From: Fidelibacterota bacterium | Lineage (GTDB): Bacteria; Fidelibacterota; UBA8477; JABMPR01 | Reading direction: 5' to 3' | DNA: 45,627 nucleotides | Assembly (NCBI GenBank): GCA_016845065.1 | Contig: JAERTG010000097.1 | Coordinates: 1 to 45,627, forward strand | Shown here: piece after piece, positions 35,629 to 44,336 of the stretch | Layout of the letters: every line of letters starts with the position of its first letter | Numbering within the stretch: the stretch's first letter is position 1 | The notes under the pieces: generated by a model | Database searches by the model: none | What the model was told of the DNA's origin: nothing | What the model saw: only the letters and a program-made list of their open reading frames with translations | Made by a program: the position numbers and the translations under genes

Positions 35629-37860
35629 TCAATCAGTTTTCATTAATTTGTCAAATCCAGTTGCAAAGGCATCCCTGCAGTCCTCAACGGGGATCTCGAT
35701 AAGCTTCTCATCCATATTTCGAATGATCACATCCTGCGTCTCAGTGACACGCCCAATCACACCTGCTATTAACCCCTTTTCTGCAGCCAGATCAATGATC
35801 TTTTCAGCTGAATCTGAACCCGCAGACAACATGAACCGAGTTTGACTTTCACCGAACAGAAGCGCATCGGCCCTCATATCAAGATCAAGAAATACATTTG
35901 CACCAAACCCACTGGCAATGCATGATTCAGCCAATGCAACTGCTAAACCACCGTCTCCCAGATCGTGGGCACTTTTAACAAGACCTTCGCGGATAATATG
36001 AAGGATGAAATCCTGGGCTTTGCGCTCTAGCTCAAGATCAAGCTCTGGGACATCACCTGAGACCAGTCCATGGATGATATCGAGATACTCTGAAGCACCC
36101 AGTTCCTCTTTGGTCTCACCTATGAGGATAACCAAATCATCCTTATCCTTAAATTCCATTGTGGTGACATGGTCCAAAGATTTTACAAGACCTGTCATAC
36201 CAATGATGGGTGTGGGATAAATTGCACCAAATTCTGGAGTTTGGTTATATAGACTGGCATTGCCACCGATCACAGGAGTATCCAGCGCTCTACAAGCCTC
36301 GCTAATACCAAGAATCGATTGTTCCAATTGATAATAGACTTCAGGTTTTTCAGGGTTACCAAAATTGAGCCCATCTGTTATCGCAATTGGTTCAGCACCA
36401 GATACGACCTGATTCCTGGCAGATTCAGCTACAATGCTCTGGGCTCCACGCCTGGGATTGAGGTAGCAATAGCGTCCATTGGAATCCATGGTAATACCAA
36501 TCCCTTTGTCGCGACCTTTAATCCGAAGAATCGCAGCATCTGACCCGGGTTTCACCACAGTATTCATCTGAACCCGGTGATCATATTGTCTATAGACCCA
36601 TTCCTTGGAACAGATATCTGGAGCACCTAACAATTTGAGTAGCACATCATTCAAATCTTCAGGGAGAGCGACCAGGTCATTCTTGAAAGCCCTTGTCTCT
36701 TTGAGATGTGCAGGCTCTTTCCCCTCCAAGACATAAGTTGGGGCATCCATGAGGGACCAGACAGGTACTTCACCCACTGTCCTGCCATCTTCAAGAACAC
36801 GATACATGCCATCATCTGTTACATGTCCGATGACCACAGCGTGAAGATCCCACTTATGGAAGATCTTGTTAACCTTGTCCTCCATACCCTTCTTAACGAT
36901 GAGAAGCATACGCTCCTGTGACTCGGAAATCATGACTTCCTCAGGCCGCATGGCCTCTTCACGTTTGGGGACCAGAGCAACATCGATCTCAACTCCGTTA
37001 CCAGCCTTGCTGGCGGTCTCAACGGAGGATGACAGGATACCAGCAGCGCCCATATCCTGGACACCAACAACATAGTCTTCCTGAAATACTTCCAGACAGG
37101 CTTCAATGAGGAGTTTCTCCATGAAGGGATCACCAACCTGGATAGCACCGCGATCGTCATCATTTTCCTCTTCCAGGTCCTTAGATGCGAAACTTGCACC
37201 TCCCATGCCGTCGCGACCAGTAAGATTGCCTACGATCATGAGACTATTACCAACACCGGTAGCGATAGCCTTTTTGATCTCTGACTTCCCCATAAAACCA
37301 ACACACATAGCATTCACCAGGGGATTACCTTTGTATGCATTGGAAAATCTTACCTCTCCGCCAACAGTTGGAACACCCACACAATTACCATATTCACCAA
37401 TACCGTGGATAACCTCTGAGATCAACCAGCGAGTATGCCCTTTCTCACCGGGATGCCCAAAATGGAGGGAATTCAGTGACGCAATTGGATATGCTCCCAT
37501 GGCAAGGATATCTCGGATGATTCCACCCACACCTGTTGCTGCACCCTGAAAGGGGGCGATCGCAGAGGGGTGGTTATGACTCTCGAGCTTAAAGGTGATC
37601 ACTTCATTATCATCAATATCTACAATTCCAGCATTTTCTCCAGGACCCTGTACAATTCGTGGCCCCGTAGTGAGAAAGTGTTTAAACAGAGGTCTTGTAT
37701 GGGTATAACCACAATGTTCCGACCACATTTGTGCATATAATGCTAATTCCACAGTATTGGGCTCACGACCCATATGTTTTGTTAATAATTCATATTCAGA
37801 GTCCGTTAAACCTGCTTTTCGCCAAATCTTTTCTTCCATTCCAGCCTTCTTTTCAGTCAT
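35629..37860 (-). CDS. purL: FGAM synthase large subunit
   Basis: 743 residues from ATG 37860, matching the roughly 740 of B. subtilis small-type PurL. An in-frame ATG at 37923 would lie inside purQ and adds a poorly conserved tail, so I reject it. MWSEHCGYTHTRP near the N-terminus, HNHPSAIAPFQGAATGVGG and GLVKSAHDLGDGGLAVALAE are the expected motifs. It works with PurQ and PurS in the same cluster as a three-part complex converting FGAR to FGAM. It begins 4 bases after the purQ stop. Confidence 0.97.
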   Translation of the reverse strand: MTEKKAGMEEKIWRKAGLTDSEYELLTKHMGREPNTVELALYAQMWSEHCGYTHTRPLFKHFLTTGPRIVQGPGENAGIVDIDDNEVITFKLESHNHPSAIAPFQGAATGVGGIIRDILAMGAYPIASLNSLHFGHPGEKGHTRWLISEVIHGIGEYGNCVGVPTVGGEVRFSNAYKGNPLVNAMCVGFMGKSEIKKAIATGVGNSLMIVGNLTGRDGMGGASFASKDLEEENDDDRGAIQVGDPFMEKLLIEACLEVFQEDYVVGVQDMGAAGILSSSVETASKAGNGVEIDVALVPKREEAMRPEEVMISESQERMLLIVKKGMEDKVNKIFHKWDLHAVVIGHVTDDGMYRVLEDGRTVGEVPVWSLMDAPTYVLEGKEPAHLKETRAFKNDLVALPEDLNDVLLKLLGAPDICSKEWVYRQYDHRVQMNTVVKPGSDAAILRIKGRDKGIGITMDSNGRYCYLNPRRGAQSIVAESARNQVVSGAEPIAITDGLNFGNPEKPEVYYQLEQSILGISEACRALDTPVIGGNASLYNQTPEFGAIYPTPIIGMTGLVKSLDHVTTMEFKDKDDLVILIGETKEELGASEYLDIIHGLVSGDVPELDLELERKAQDFILHIIREGLVKSAHDLGDGGLAVALAESCIASGFGANVFLDLDMRADALLFGESQTRFMLSAGSDSAEKIIDLAAEKGLIAGVIGRVTETQDVIIRNMDEKLIEIPVEDCRDAFATGFDKLMKTD

Positions 37861-37864
37861 ATCT

Positions 37865-38566
37865 CTAACCGTGGTTTGCTTCGAGGTGCTTAAGCATGGA
37901 AACGAAAACTCCCTTGCCTTCATTTAGGCCAAGGACAATATCTGCACTACGCTCCGGATGGGGCATCATCCCTACAACATTGCCAGTCCGGTTAATGATC
38001 CCTGCAATACTATGTATTGATCCATTGGGATTAGTACTATCGCTGACCTCCCCATCGGCGTTGCAATAGCGAAAGAGAATCTGCCCATTTGCTTCCATCT
38101 CAGCAATCGTTTCAGGAGCAGCATAGTAGTTACCTTCATTATGAGCGATAGGAAAAACCACCACATCTCCAGCGTCGTATTCACTCGTAAAGGGTGTGTC
38201 AGGATTGTCCACCTTCAGGGTTTGGTCCTGACAGAGGAATTTAAGACCACGATTTTGAAGCAGACTACCTGGCAACATTCTGGATTCAGTCAAAATCTGA
38301 AAGCCATTACATATACCTATTACTAACCCCCCTGCAGCAGCGAACTCCTTTACAGCCAGCATTGCTGGTGAAAGATGTGCAATGGCTCCAGGACGAAGGT
38401 GGTCACCGTAGGAAAATCCACCTGGGATGATAATGGCATCAACATCTCCCAATTCCGTATCCTTGTGCCACAAGTACTTGACGGGTTTTCCCAGGATCTG
38501 ATCAACAGCATGAAAGCAGTCTTCAGCGCAATTGGAACCAGGAAATAAGAGAACTCCCCAATTCAT
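37865..38566 (-). CDS. purQ: FGAM synthase glutaminase subunit
   Basis: 233 residues, a class I glutaminase. FPGSNCAEDC starts the family, GFSYGDHLRPGAI contains the oxyanion region, and LVIGICNGFQILTE gives the nucleophilic Cys. The late GMMPHPERS has the catalytic His and Glu. It supplies ammonia to PurL. Its start codon overlaps the purS stop by one base. Confidence 0.98.
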   Translation of the reverse strand: MNWGVLLFPGSNCAEDCFHAVDQILGKPVKYLWHKDTELGDVDAIIIPGGFSYGDHLRPGAIAHLSPAMLAVKEFAAAGGLVIGICNGFQILTESRMLPGSLLQNRGLKFLCQDQTLKVDNPDTPFTSEYDAGDVVVFPIAHNEGNYYAAPETIAEMEANGQILFRYCNADGEVSDSTNPNGSIHSIAGIINRTGNVVGMMPHPERSADIVLGLNEGKGVFVSMLKHLEANHG

Positions 38567-38814
38567 CAGGCCTCCTTGATCTCAAAACTATAGGATTCAA
38601 CCACAGGGTTAGCCAGCATTTTGTCACACATATCATGTACAGATGCCTCTGCTGCTCCCATATCCTCCATCTCAAGATCCATCTCGAGTTGTTTACCAAC
38701 CCGAACGCCTTTAACCTTATCAAAACCAATTGAATCCAGGCCATTTTGGACAGCTCTTCCCTGGGGGTCAAAGATTCCTTTTTTCAGCATGACAGTCACG
38801 ATTGCTTTTAACAT
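38566..38814 (-). CDS. purS: FGAM synthase small subunit
   Basis: 82 residues, the usual size. KKGIFDPQGRAVQNGLDSIGF and VRVGKQLEMDLE match PurS, the small scaffold that bridges PurL and PurQ in Gram-positive and archaeal type complexes. ATG at 38814. It is followed by purQ with a one-base overlap and preceded by an 83-base gap containing a strong hairpin. Confidence 0.95.
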   Translation of the reverse strand: MLKAIVTVMLKKGIFDPQGRAVQNGLDSIGFDKVKGVRVGKQLEMDLEMEDMGAAEASVHDMCDKMLANPVVESYSFEIKEA

Positions 38815-38857
38815 ATTAATTTATCACCCTTCATCATTAATTTTTAGATGGAGCATC

Positions 38858-38887
38858 CGTTCAGACACGAATTCAGGTGTCTGAACG
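38858..38887 (-). other. 11-bp perfect hairpin between purC and purS
   Basis: CGTTCAGACAC (38858-38868) pairs perfectly with GTGTCTGAACG (38877-38887), with an eight-base loop. It is not followed by a T-run on the minus strand, so it is not a typical terminator. It could mark an RNA processing site or an attenuation step that sets the ratio of early and late pur gene expression. Confidence 0.75.
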
Positions 38888-38897
38888 AATCCGACTA

Positions 38898-40193
38898 TTA
38901 ATCAATTGCATTTAATTTCTGGTATAAAGCCTTGTTTTTTGTGCTCAGGAAGTATTCTACTTCACGTCTTGAGATATCAGCTATTTCCTGCTTTGATGTT
39001 TTGGTGCTATCACCAAGAACAGCGTTCTTGATTACCTCGTATTTCTCTACCTGAATATCCATAAAACTAGTGTCCACGACAGGAGTATTTGGATATAAAC
39101 CCTGAGCCTGACCTCGTTTTAGAATCTCTGTAAATGCCTCGCTGGTCCCCGCTGCTTCCTTCTTGGTGTTGTTTACAGCCTCATACCAGTCATCATGAAC
39201 CAGCTTATAGTAGTCTCTCATGGCCTGCTTATTAAAGTTGACTATATAATTACGCCCATCCACCTCGACGGTCAGGGTTGCACGGACAGAATCAGTATCC
39301 AAGGTGTCAACAAAAACGAGATCATCACCGTCTTTGGCAATCTCCCATTTCAGATCCCATAGATTCAGACCCATACGGTCAAAAATGCGATGAACCATGA
39401 ATGATGCCAGAATAGCACGTACCAGTGATTCTGAAAACATCTTGCCGCCAATACCAGAAATGAGGAGTGCTTCCTGTCTGGAAATGTTCCTATCCTCGGG
39501 TTCATACTTGGTTGTGAGATCAATCAATGGCGATGCGAATGTCTGCCACGGAATCAGCTCATCGTCCACACCTAATTCCAGAAGGTATGCCTTTTTTCCA
39601 GCTTCACTTTGAGCGTTATACTTTCTCAAAATAGAAGATCCACTGGTGACACCAAATCGCACGATCTGTTCAAGGGGAATCACAAATTGGTCATTCCCAT
39701 AATATTTTTCGTAATCATAAAGATGTGACTTCATGAATGTCACAGGATCGGGTTTGAGGATATTATACTTCTTGATCATGGTCAAATTGCTTAGCTCATT
39801 GGGAAAGCCTTTAGCATAAAGCTTCTCGTCATCAGCACCGATCATTCCCAGGTGGTGTGTTCTCAGTCCGCTGGCCATGACCTCCTTCAGAACTTCCTTT
39901 ATCCTGGGTTGGCTTTCGAGATAATCCTCACCCCAGCGTTCTGTAATGTAAGTTTCCATACCGGTCCACTCAGCGGGATCCATGAGTGATGTGTAAACGA
40001 GATGACGGAAACCCGCTCTGGCAGTATCGCTCCCAATAATATCAAAGATCGTCCCCACATCGAATACGGATCCACCCATACTGGTTTCACTCACCAGCGA
40101 TCCAGGATCACCCGTAACTGAGAACAGTTTCTGAACAGAACCGTTGTAATACGGATTTACACGATCGAACTCTACTTTACGATTATTCGACAT
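38898..40193 (-). CDS. purC: long, divergent SAICAR synthetase
   Basis: 431 residues from ATG 40193, chosen because AAGGGAAAAGGG lies just upstream; an ATG at 40238 adds 15 residues and abuts the purE stop. Typical bacterial PurC has about 240 residues, eukaryotic ones about 300. Two SAICAR synthetase signatures are visible: VIPLEQIVRFGVTSGSS (Pro173, Glu175; compare PLE-x-I-V-R-x3-TGS) and GLNLWDLKWEI (Asp280, Lys282, Glu284; compare GL-x-L-x-D-x-K-x-E). The N-terminal GSVQKLF and later IFDIIGSDTARAGF fit the nucleotide loop and the FD region. It also carries extra segments, including about 110 C-terminal residues. Its place between purE and purS, with no other purC in the window, supports the role. 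The substrate is inferred. Confidence 0.8.
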   Translation of the reverse strand: MSNNRKVEFDRVNPYYNGSVQKLFSVTGDPGSLVSETSMGGSVFDVGTIFDIIGSDTARAGFRHLVYTSLMDPAEWTGMETYITERWGEDYLESQPRIKEVLKEVMASGLRTHHLGMIGADDEKLYAKGFPNELSNLTMIKKYNILKPDPVTFMKSHLYDYEKYYGNDQFVIPLEQIVRFGVTSGSSILRKYNAQSEAGKKAYLLELGVDDELIPWQTFASPLIDLTTKYEPEDRNISRQEALLISGIGGKMFSESLVRAILASFMVHRIFDRMGLNLWDLKWEIAKDGDDLVFVDTLDTDSVRATLTVEVDGRNYIVNFNKQAMRDYYKLVHDDWYEAVNNTKKEAAGTSEAFTEILKRGQAQGLYPNTPVVDTSFMDIQVEKYEVIKNAVLGDSTKTSKQEIADISRREVEYFLSTKNKALYQKLNAID

Positions 40194-40238
40194 CTTATTT
40201 TTCCCTTTTCCCTTGTCAAACCCCCAAAATACTGGCAT

Positions 40239-40730
40239 CTATTTATTATACTGTTCCTGGATTTTCCGATCTTTCTCGAGAACAACATCACGCATTTCAA
40301 CACGATGCGCTTCCAGCTTCTCAGTAATCTCCGGGTATTTCACCGCCAGAATCTGAGCGGCCAACAATACCGCATTGTCACTGGCATTAATACCAACAGT
40401 AGCCACAGGGATACCCCCTGGCATCTGGACGATTGAGTATAAGGCATCAACACCATCCAAGCTTGCCCGGATAGGTAAGCCAATGACAGGTTTTACTGTT
40501 TGTGCCGCAATCACACCTGGGAGATGTGCTGCTTTTCCTGCACCAGCAATGACCAATTCAATCCCTTGATCATCAAAACTTTGAATGTATGATTCCACAG
40601 CTTCATGGGTTCTGTGAGCTGAAAGAATTCTCAGCTCAAATTCTAGACCCAATTTCTCAATAATCTTGAATCCTTTTTCAAGAACTGGAAGGTCGCTATC
40701 ACTTCCAAGAATAATTGCAATTTTAGCCAA
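40239..40730 (-). CDS. purE: N5-CAIR mutase, class I
   Basis: 163 residues. ILGSDSDLP, LSAHRTHE and AGAGKAAHLPGVIAA follow the class I (PurK-dependent) pattern; the His in SAHRT is the catalytic one. The third motif has Lys where GAGGAAHLPG is typical, and HRTHE replaces the common HRTPE. Class I enzymes convert N5-CAIR to CAIR and need PurK, which is not in the window. The start is TTG at 40730, chosen because TTAGGAGA lies eight bases upstream. It is only 20 bases after pyrI, linking the pyrimidine and purine parts. Confidence 0.95.
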   Translation of the reverse strand: MAKIAIILGSDSDLPVLEKGFKIIEKLGLEFELRILSAHRTHEAVESYIQSFDDQGIELVIAGAGKAAHLPGVIAAQTVKPVIGLPIRASLDGVDALYSIVQMPGGIPVATVGINASDNAVLLAAQILAVKYPEITEKLEAHRVEMRDVVLEKDRKIQEQYNK

Positions 40731-40750
40731 TTTATGTATCTCCTAATTAA

Positions 40751-41197
40751 TTAAATGTGAGTCATTTCATCAGCTGTGAATACTCTCTCACAATACTGAC
40801 AAGCAAGATCTCGGGTTGAACTATCTTCTAGATTAAATATTGTCATCATGGGCTCAGCGTTTGTAATACATTTTGGATTTGGGCAAGCTACCAGACCTTC
40901 AATACGCTCCGGTATTTCAACCCTGGATTTCTGGGCCACCTTAAAGTCTCTGATGATACTAACTTTGGCAGCTGGAGCGATCAAGGCAATACTATTGACT
41001 TCATTCTGAGTGAGTTCGCGTCCCTCAATTTTGATGATATCCTTCTTTTTCATCGCCTTGCTGGAAAAATTCATCCCCATCATGACAATGTCTGTTTCCC
41101 GGGGTTTCAATATGGCCAAAACACGTTGGACACGCCCTGCAGGAATGTGATCGATGACGGTACCATTTTTGATGGGATCAACTTTTAATTCTTTCAT
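40751..41197 (-). CDS. pyrI: aspartate carbamoyltransferase regulatory subunit
   Basis: 148 residues. An N-terminal allosteric domain (KNGTVIDHIPAGRV, nucleotide-binding) is followed by a zinc domain with Cys105, Cys110, Cys133 and Cys136, which holds the catalytic trimers together. It implies CTP/ATP regulation of PyrB as in E. coli. Start ATG overlaps the pyrB stop by one base. Confidence 0.97.
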   Translation of the reverse strand: MKELKVDPIKNGTVIDHIPAGRVQRVLAILKPRETDIVMMGMNFSSKAMKKKDIIKIEGRELTQNEVNSIALIAPAAKVSIIRDFKVAQKSRVEIPERIEGLVACPNPKCITNAEPMMTIFNLEDSSTRDLACQYCERVFTADEMTHI

Positions 41198-42102
41198 TAT
41201 TCAGCCTCCCCTAATAAGGTGGCCAAAATGGCCTGTCGCATATACACACCATTTTCCGCCTGATCAAAATAGTACGCATACTTTGTAGAATCCACATCCG
41301 TGGTGATTTCATTGACTCGTGGCAAAGGATGTAAGACCTTCATATTGTCTTTGGCTTTTCTCAACAGTTTTGCTGTGATGATATAAGCATTTTTTACCTT
41401 CTCATATTCCTCTCTATCAGGAAAGCGTTCCCTTTGAATGCGAGTGACATACATAATGTCTATATCAGGGATAATATTCTCAATGGTGGTCTTTTCCTTG
41501 AAACCAACCCCCTTTTGAGTAAGATCGCTAAGTATGTGGGCGGGCATGCGTAATGATTTTGGAGAGACAAAATAGAAAGTTGGGTTGAAGGGTGCCAGAG
41601 CATAGGCCAATGAGTGTACAGTTCGACCATATTTGAGATCGCCAACCAGAGCAAGTTTCAAACCTTCCAGGGTACCTTGAGACTTTATAATAGTATATAG
41701 ATCCAGAAGAGATTGTGTGGGGTGCTGATTGGCACCATCACCAGCATTTACAACCGGGATGCCAACTTGCTCGGAGACATAGCGGGCTGCACCTTCCATA
41801 GGATGACGCATGACGATAATATCAGAGTAGCGGGCCATGATCTTTGCCGTATCTGCCAGAGTTTCGCCCTTCTCCACTGAAGTACCACTTGTTCCAACCA
41901 TTCCAATGACTTCACCCCCCAGCCGTTTCATAGCTGACTCAAAAGACATTCTTGTTCTGGTGGAAGCTTCATAAAACATGGCAGCCATTACACGACGCGA
42001 TAAATCAATCTGACTTGGATCTTTTTCAAGTCGCTCCGCCAACTGCAGCAGCTGGAGGATTTTGTCTGCGCTGAGATCGCGCATGGAGATTAGGTGTTTC
42101 AT
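41197..42102 (-). CDS. pyrB: aspartate carbamoyltransferase catalytic subunit
   Basis: 301 residues. FYEASTRTRMSFESAMKRLGG has the carbamoyl phosphate motif STRTR, GDGANQHPTQSLLDLYTI the HPTQ loop, and KVLHPLPRVNEI the aspartate-binding part. It condenses carbamoyl phosphate with aspartate. Located 10 bases after pyrEF and overlapping pyrI by one base. Confidence 0.98.
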   Translation of the reverse strand: MKHLISMRDLSADKILQLLQLAERLEKDPSQIDLSRRVMAAMFYEASTRTRMSFESAMKRLGGEVIGMVGTSGTSVEKGETLADTAKIMARYSDIIVMRHPMEGAARYVSEQVGIPVVNAGDGANQHPTQSLLDLYTIIKSQGTLEGLKLALVGDLKYGRTVHSLAYALAPFNPTFYFVSPKSLRMPAHILSDLTQKGVGFKEKTTIENIIPDIDIMYVTRIQRERFPDREEYEKVKNAYIITAKLLRKAKDNMKVLHPLPRVNEITTDVDSTKYAYYFDQAENGVYMRQAILATLLGEAE

Positions 42103-42112
42103 TCAGTGCCCT

Positions 42113-43510
42113 CTATTTATTCTTGGATTGAAAGGCATTCCAGGCTGCCTCCCTATAACGTTTTGCCTCAGCACCGGGATCTGTGCTGGCAACAATACCT
42201 CTACCAACAATAATGGCATCCGCACCACCCTCAATAGCATTTTCCACGGTGAGATACTGTTGTCCAAGACCATCTCCTTTGGTATCCAGATTGACACCTG
42301 GCATGAGGAGTAACTGATCCTGAGGTATTTTATTTCTAAATCGTTTTATATCTTCAACATTGGCACCGTGACCGATATAGCCGCTCACACATTCTTTACG
42401 CCGTTTTCCCACTTCCAAAACCTGTCGTGTATAGGTTTCTGATATAAGATTTCCCTTTGCACTCATTCGGGCGAGGAGAAATCCAGATCGAGGAACATCC
42501 AGGTCACCAAACAATCCATCAAGAATGGCCTCTCCTGCAATCATATGCACTGTCACATACTCGGCCCACTCAGCAATCTTATATACGCCTGAACGAAACT
42601 GTTTACGTACAGTACTACCGATATCTGCAAATTTGCGATCCTCAAATATGATGAAGTCGTGTTGATCCGCCAGGGCTTTCAGGCGAGGAACAAAGCTTCC
42701 GTTATAGTCCTTCATGATATCCACATGGGTTTTGACCATGAATATTTCTGGTCCCGTGGCTTCCAGAATCTCAAAAAAACTTGCTGTATCCTCAACATCC
42801 AGAGAAAGTACCAGGTTCGATTGCTTTCTGACTATAGCATCCATGAGTTTTCTTGTCATAGGTGATGTTGTTGATTCAACCCGCTCAGAGAACTTCATCA
42901 GTGGCTTGTCAACAGGGGTGGCGACAAATTCTCGTACCTTTCCAGCGAGCTCCGCATCTAGTTTACCTTCTGCACTGAGGACTGAGATCATATCCTCAAC
43001 AGTTATTATGGAGCTCAGTTTATACCCCCTGGTCGCTAGGATGTCCTTACCATTGTAGCTACGGTCAATCAGACACACGAAATCTTTTACTCTAAGTCCT
43101 GCATGCTCCATGCCCTCAGCTGCTTCAAACTTGCTTTCACCTGTAGTGATGAGATCATCAATAATGAGGCAAGTCTGTCCTTCGTTGAAATGACCTTCAA
43201 TCAATTTTCCTGTTCCGTAAGCCTTCACTTCCTTGCGCTGATAAACCAGCGGAGTATCGGTTTCGGCAGATACTTGAGCTGCCAGTGGTAGAGCTGTGTA
43301 TGGGATACCTGTGATGACATCAAACTCTTTATCACCTAATTCTACCTTTAAAAGGGATACGATATTCTTGATGATAGCGGGATACGAAATGATACTTCTT
43401 AAATCGATATAGAATGGTGAAGTAGCACCTGATTTTAATTTGAATTCACCAAATTTTAAGGCGCCAATCCTGTGTAGATCAAGGATTAATGTTTTTTTGC
43501 CTGTTTCCAA
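42113..43510 (-). CDS. pyrEF: fused OPRT-OMP decarboxylase (UMP synthase)
   Basis: 465 residues with two enzymes in one chain. Residues 1-200 are orotate phosphoribosyltransferase, with the PRPP motif LIIDDLITTGES (Asp118, Asp119) and YQRKEVKAYGTG. Residues 215-465 are OMP decarboxylase, with MVKTHVDIM, FEDRKFADIGSTV (Asp291, Lys293, Asp296) and the phosphate loop IIVGRGI. The KTHVDI and FEDRKFADIG wording and the OPRT-first order are those of eukaryotic UMP synthase rather than the separate PyrE and PyrF of most bacteria. Both active sites look complete. The start is TTG at 43510, with AGGAGCAG upstream. It lies 26 bases after pyrK. Confidence 0.95.
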   Translation of the reverse strand: METGKKTLILDLHRIGALKFGEFKLKSGATSPFYIDLRSIISYPAIIKNIVSLLKVELGDKEFDVITGIPYTALPLAAQVSAETDTPLVYQRKEVKAYGTGKLIEGHFNEGQTCLIIDDLITTGESKFEAAEGMEHAGLRVKDFVCLIDRSYNGKDILATRGYKLSSIITVEDMISVLSAEGKLDAELAGKVREFVATPVDKPLMKFSERVESTTSPMTRKLMDAIVRKQSNLVLSLDVEDTASFFEILEATGPEIFMVKTHVDIMKDYNGSFVPRLKALADQHDFIIFEDRKFADIGSTVRKQFRSGVYKIAEWAEYVTVHMIAGEAILDGLFGDLDVPRSGFLLARMSAKGNLISETYTRQVLEVGKRRKECVSGYIGHGANVEDIKRFRNKIPQDQLLLMPGVNLDTKGDGLGQQYLTVENAIEGGADAIIVGRGIVASTDPGAEAKRYREAAWNAFQSKNK

Positions 43511-43535
43511 TTTGCTCTGCTCCTAGAATTATACT

Positions 43536-44336
43536 TTACAAGGCTGTTTTAGCCCCAGTTTTTCCTCGATGTGCTGTGCCAAAATCTTCCAATTTGTCCA
43601 AGGTCTGATCATCGACAATGGGACCTTCCATGCACAGAATAAAACCAGTGGGGTCCATGACACATGACCCACAGATGCCTACACCACACTTCATATATCG
43701 CTCAAGATTCACTTCATATGGTAATTGATGCTTTTTTGCAACGGCTACCGCCGCCTTCGCCATCTTTTCTGGTCCAGAAATGTATACTTGATCAAATTTT
43801 TCATTTTGTAGGACCTGCTCCATTACATCGACACTGGTTCCCATGTATCCAAGTGATCCATTATCAGTGGCTATGTGAGATTGATGGCAAAGAATTTCAA
43901 AGTCTTCAACATAGAGCAAATCTTCCTCGGAATGGGCCCCATTAATATTGACAAGCTTCTTGACATCATCCTCTCGAAGTTTCTTTGCCAGGAATCTGAG
44001 GGGTGGTGTTGCAAATCCCCCTCCCACCATGAGGATATTGCCTGTCTGTCGTTTAAAGGACCTGCCATAGGGACCACGGATGGAAACCAGATCACCAACA
44101 TCCATGCTGAAAAGTTTGTTCGTAAAGGGACCAATATTCTTTATAGTCATTGAAAATGATTTTTCATCCACATCCAAAATAGAGAAAGGTTTCTCTCCCT
44201 CACTGAATATGGTGAGCATAATAAATTGTCCAGGGGAGGCACTTAGATTGCCATGAAAGGTGAAAGTACGGAGGGAGGCGTTTTCTTCGCGGATCGCGGC
44301 AATGGGCAGAGTTTGACGATCACACTTCAAGATCAA
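43536..44336 (-). CDS. pyrK: dihydroorotate dehydrogenase electron transfer subunit
   Basis: 266 residues. A ferredoxin-reductase-like FAD and NAD domain includes GPYGRSFK and VGGGFATPPLRFLAKKL. A C-terminal 2Fe-2S site is formed by Cys217, Cys222, Cys225 and Cys235 (CGVGICGSC ... CMEGP). It passes electrons from the class 1B PyrD to NAD. The start is TTG at 44336, overlapping the pyrD stop by four bases (TTGA), indicating tight coupling with its partner. Confidence 0.97.
   Translation of the reverse strand: MILKCDRQTLPIAAIREENASLRTFTFHGNLSASPGQFIMLTIFSEGEKPFSILDVDEKSFSMTIKNIGPFTNKLFSMDVGDLVSIRGPYGRSFKRQTGNILMVGGGFATPPLRFLAKKLREDDVKKLVNINGAHSEEDLLYVEDFEILCHQSHIATDNGSLGYMGTSVDVMEQVLQNEKFDQVYISGPEKMAKAAVAVAKKHQLPYEVNLERYMKCGVGICGSCVMDPTGFILCMEGPIVDDQTLDKLEDFGTAHRGKTGAKTAL

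Noticed and set aside
37861..37923. N-terminal extension of purL
   Set aside because: It would overlap the end of purQ, and the extra residues do not resemble PurL; the 743-residue product from 37860 matches the family length.
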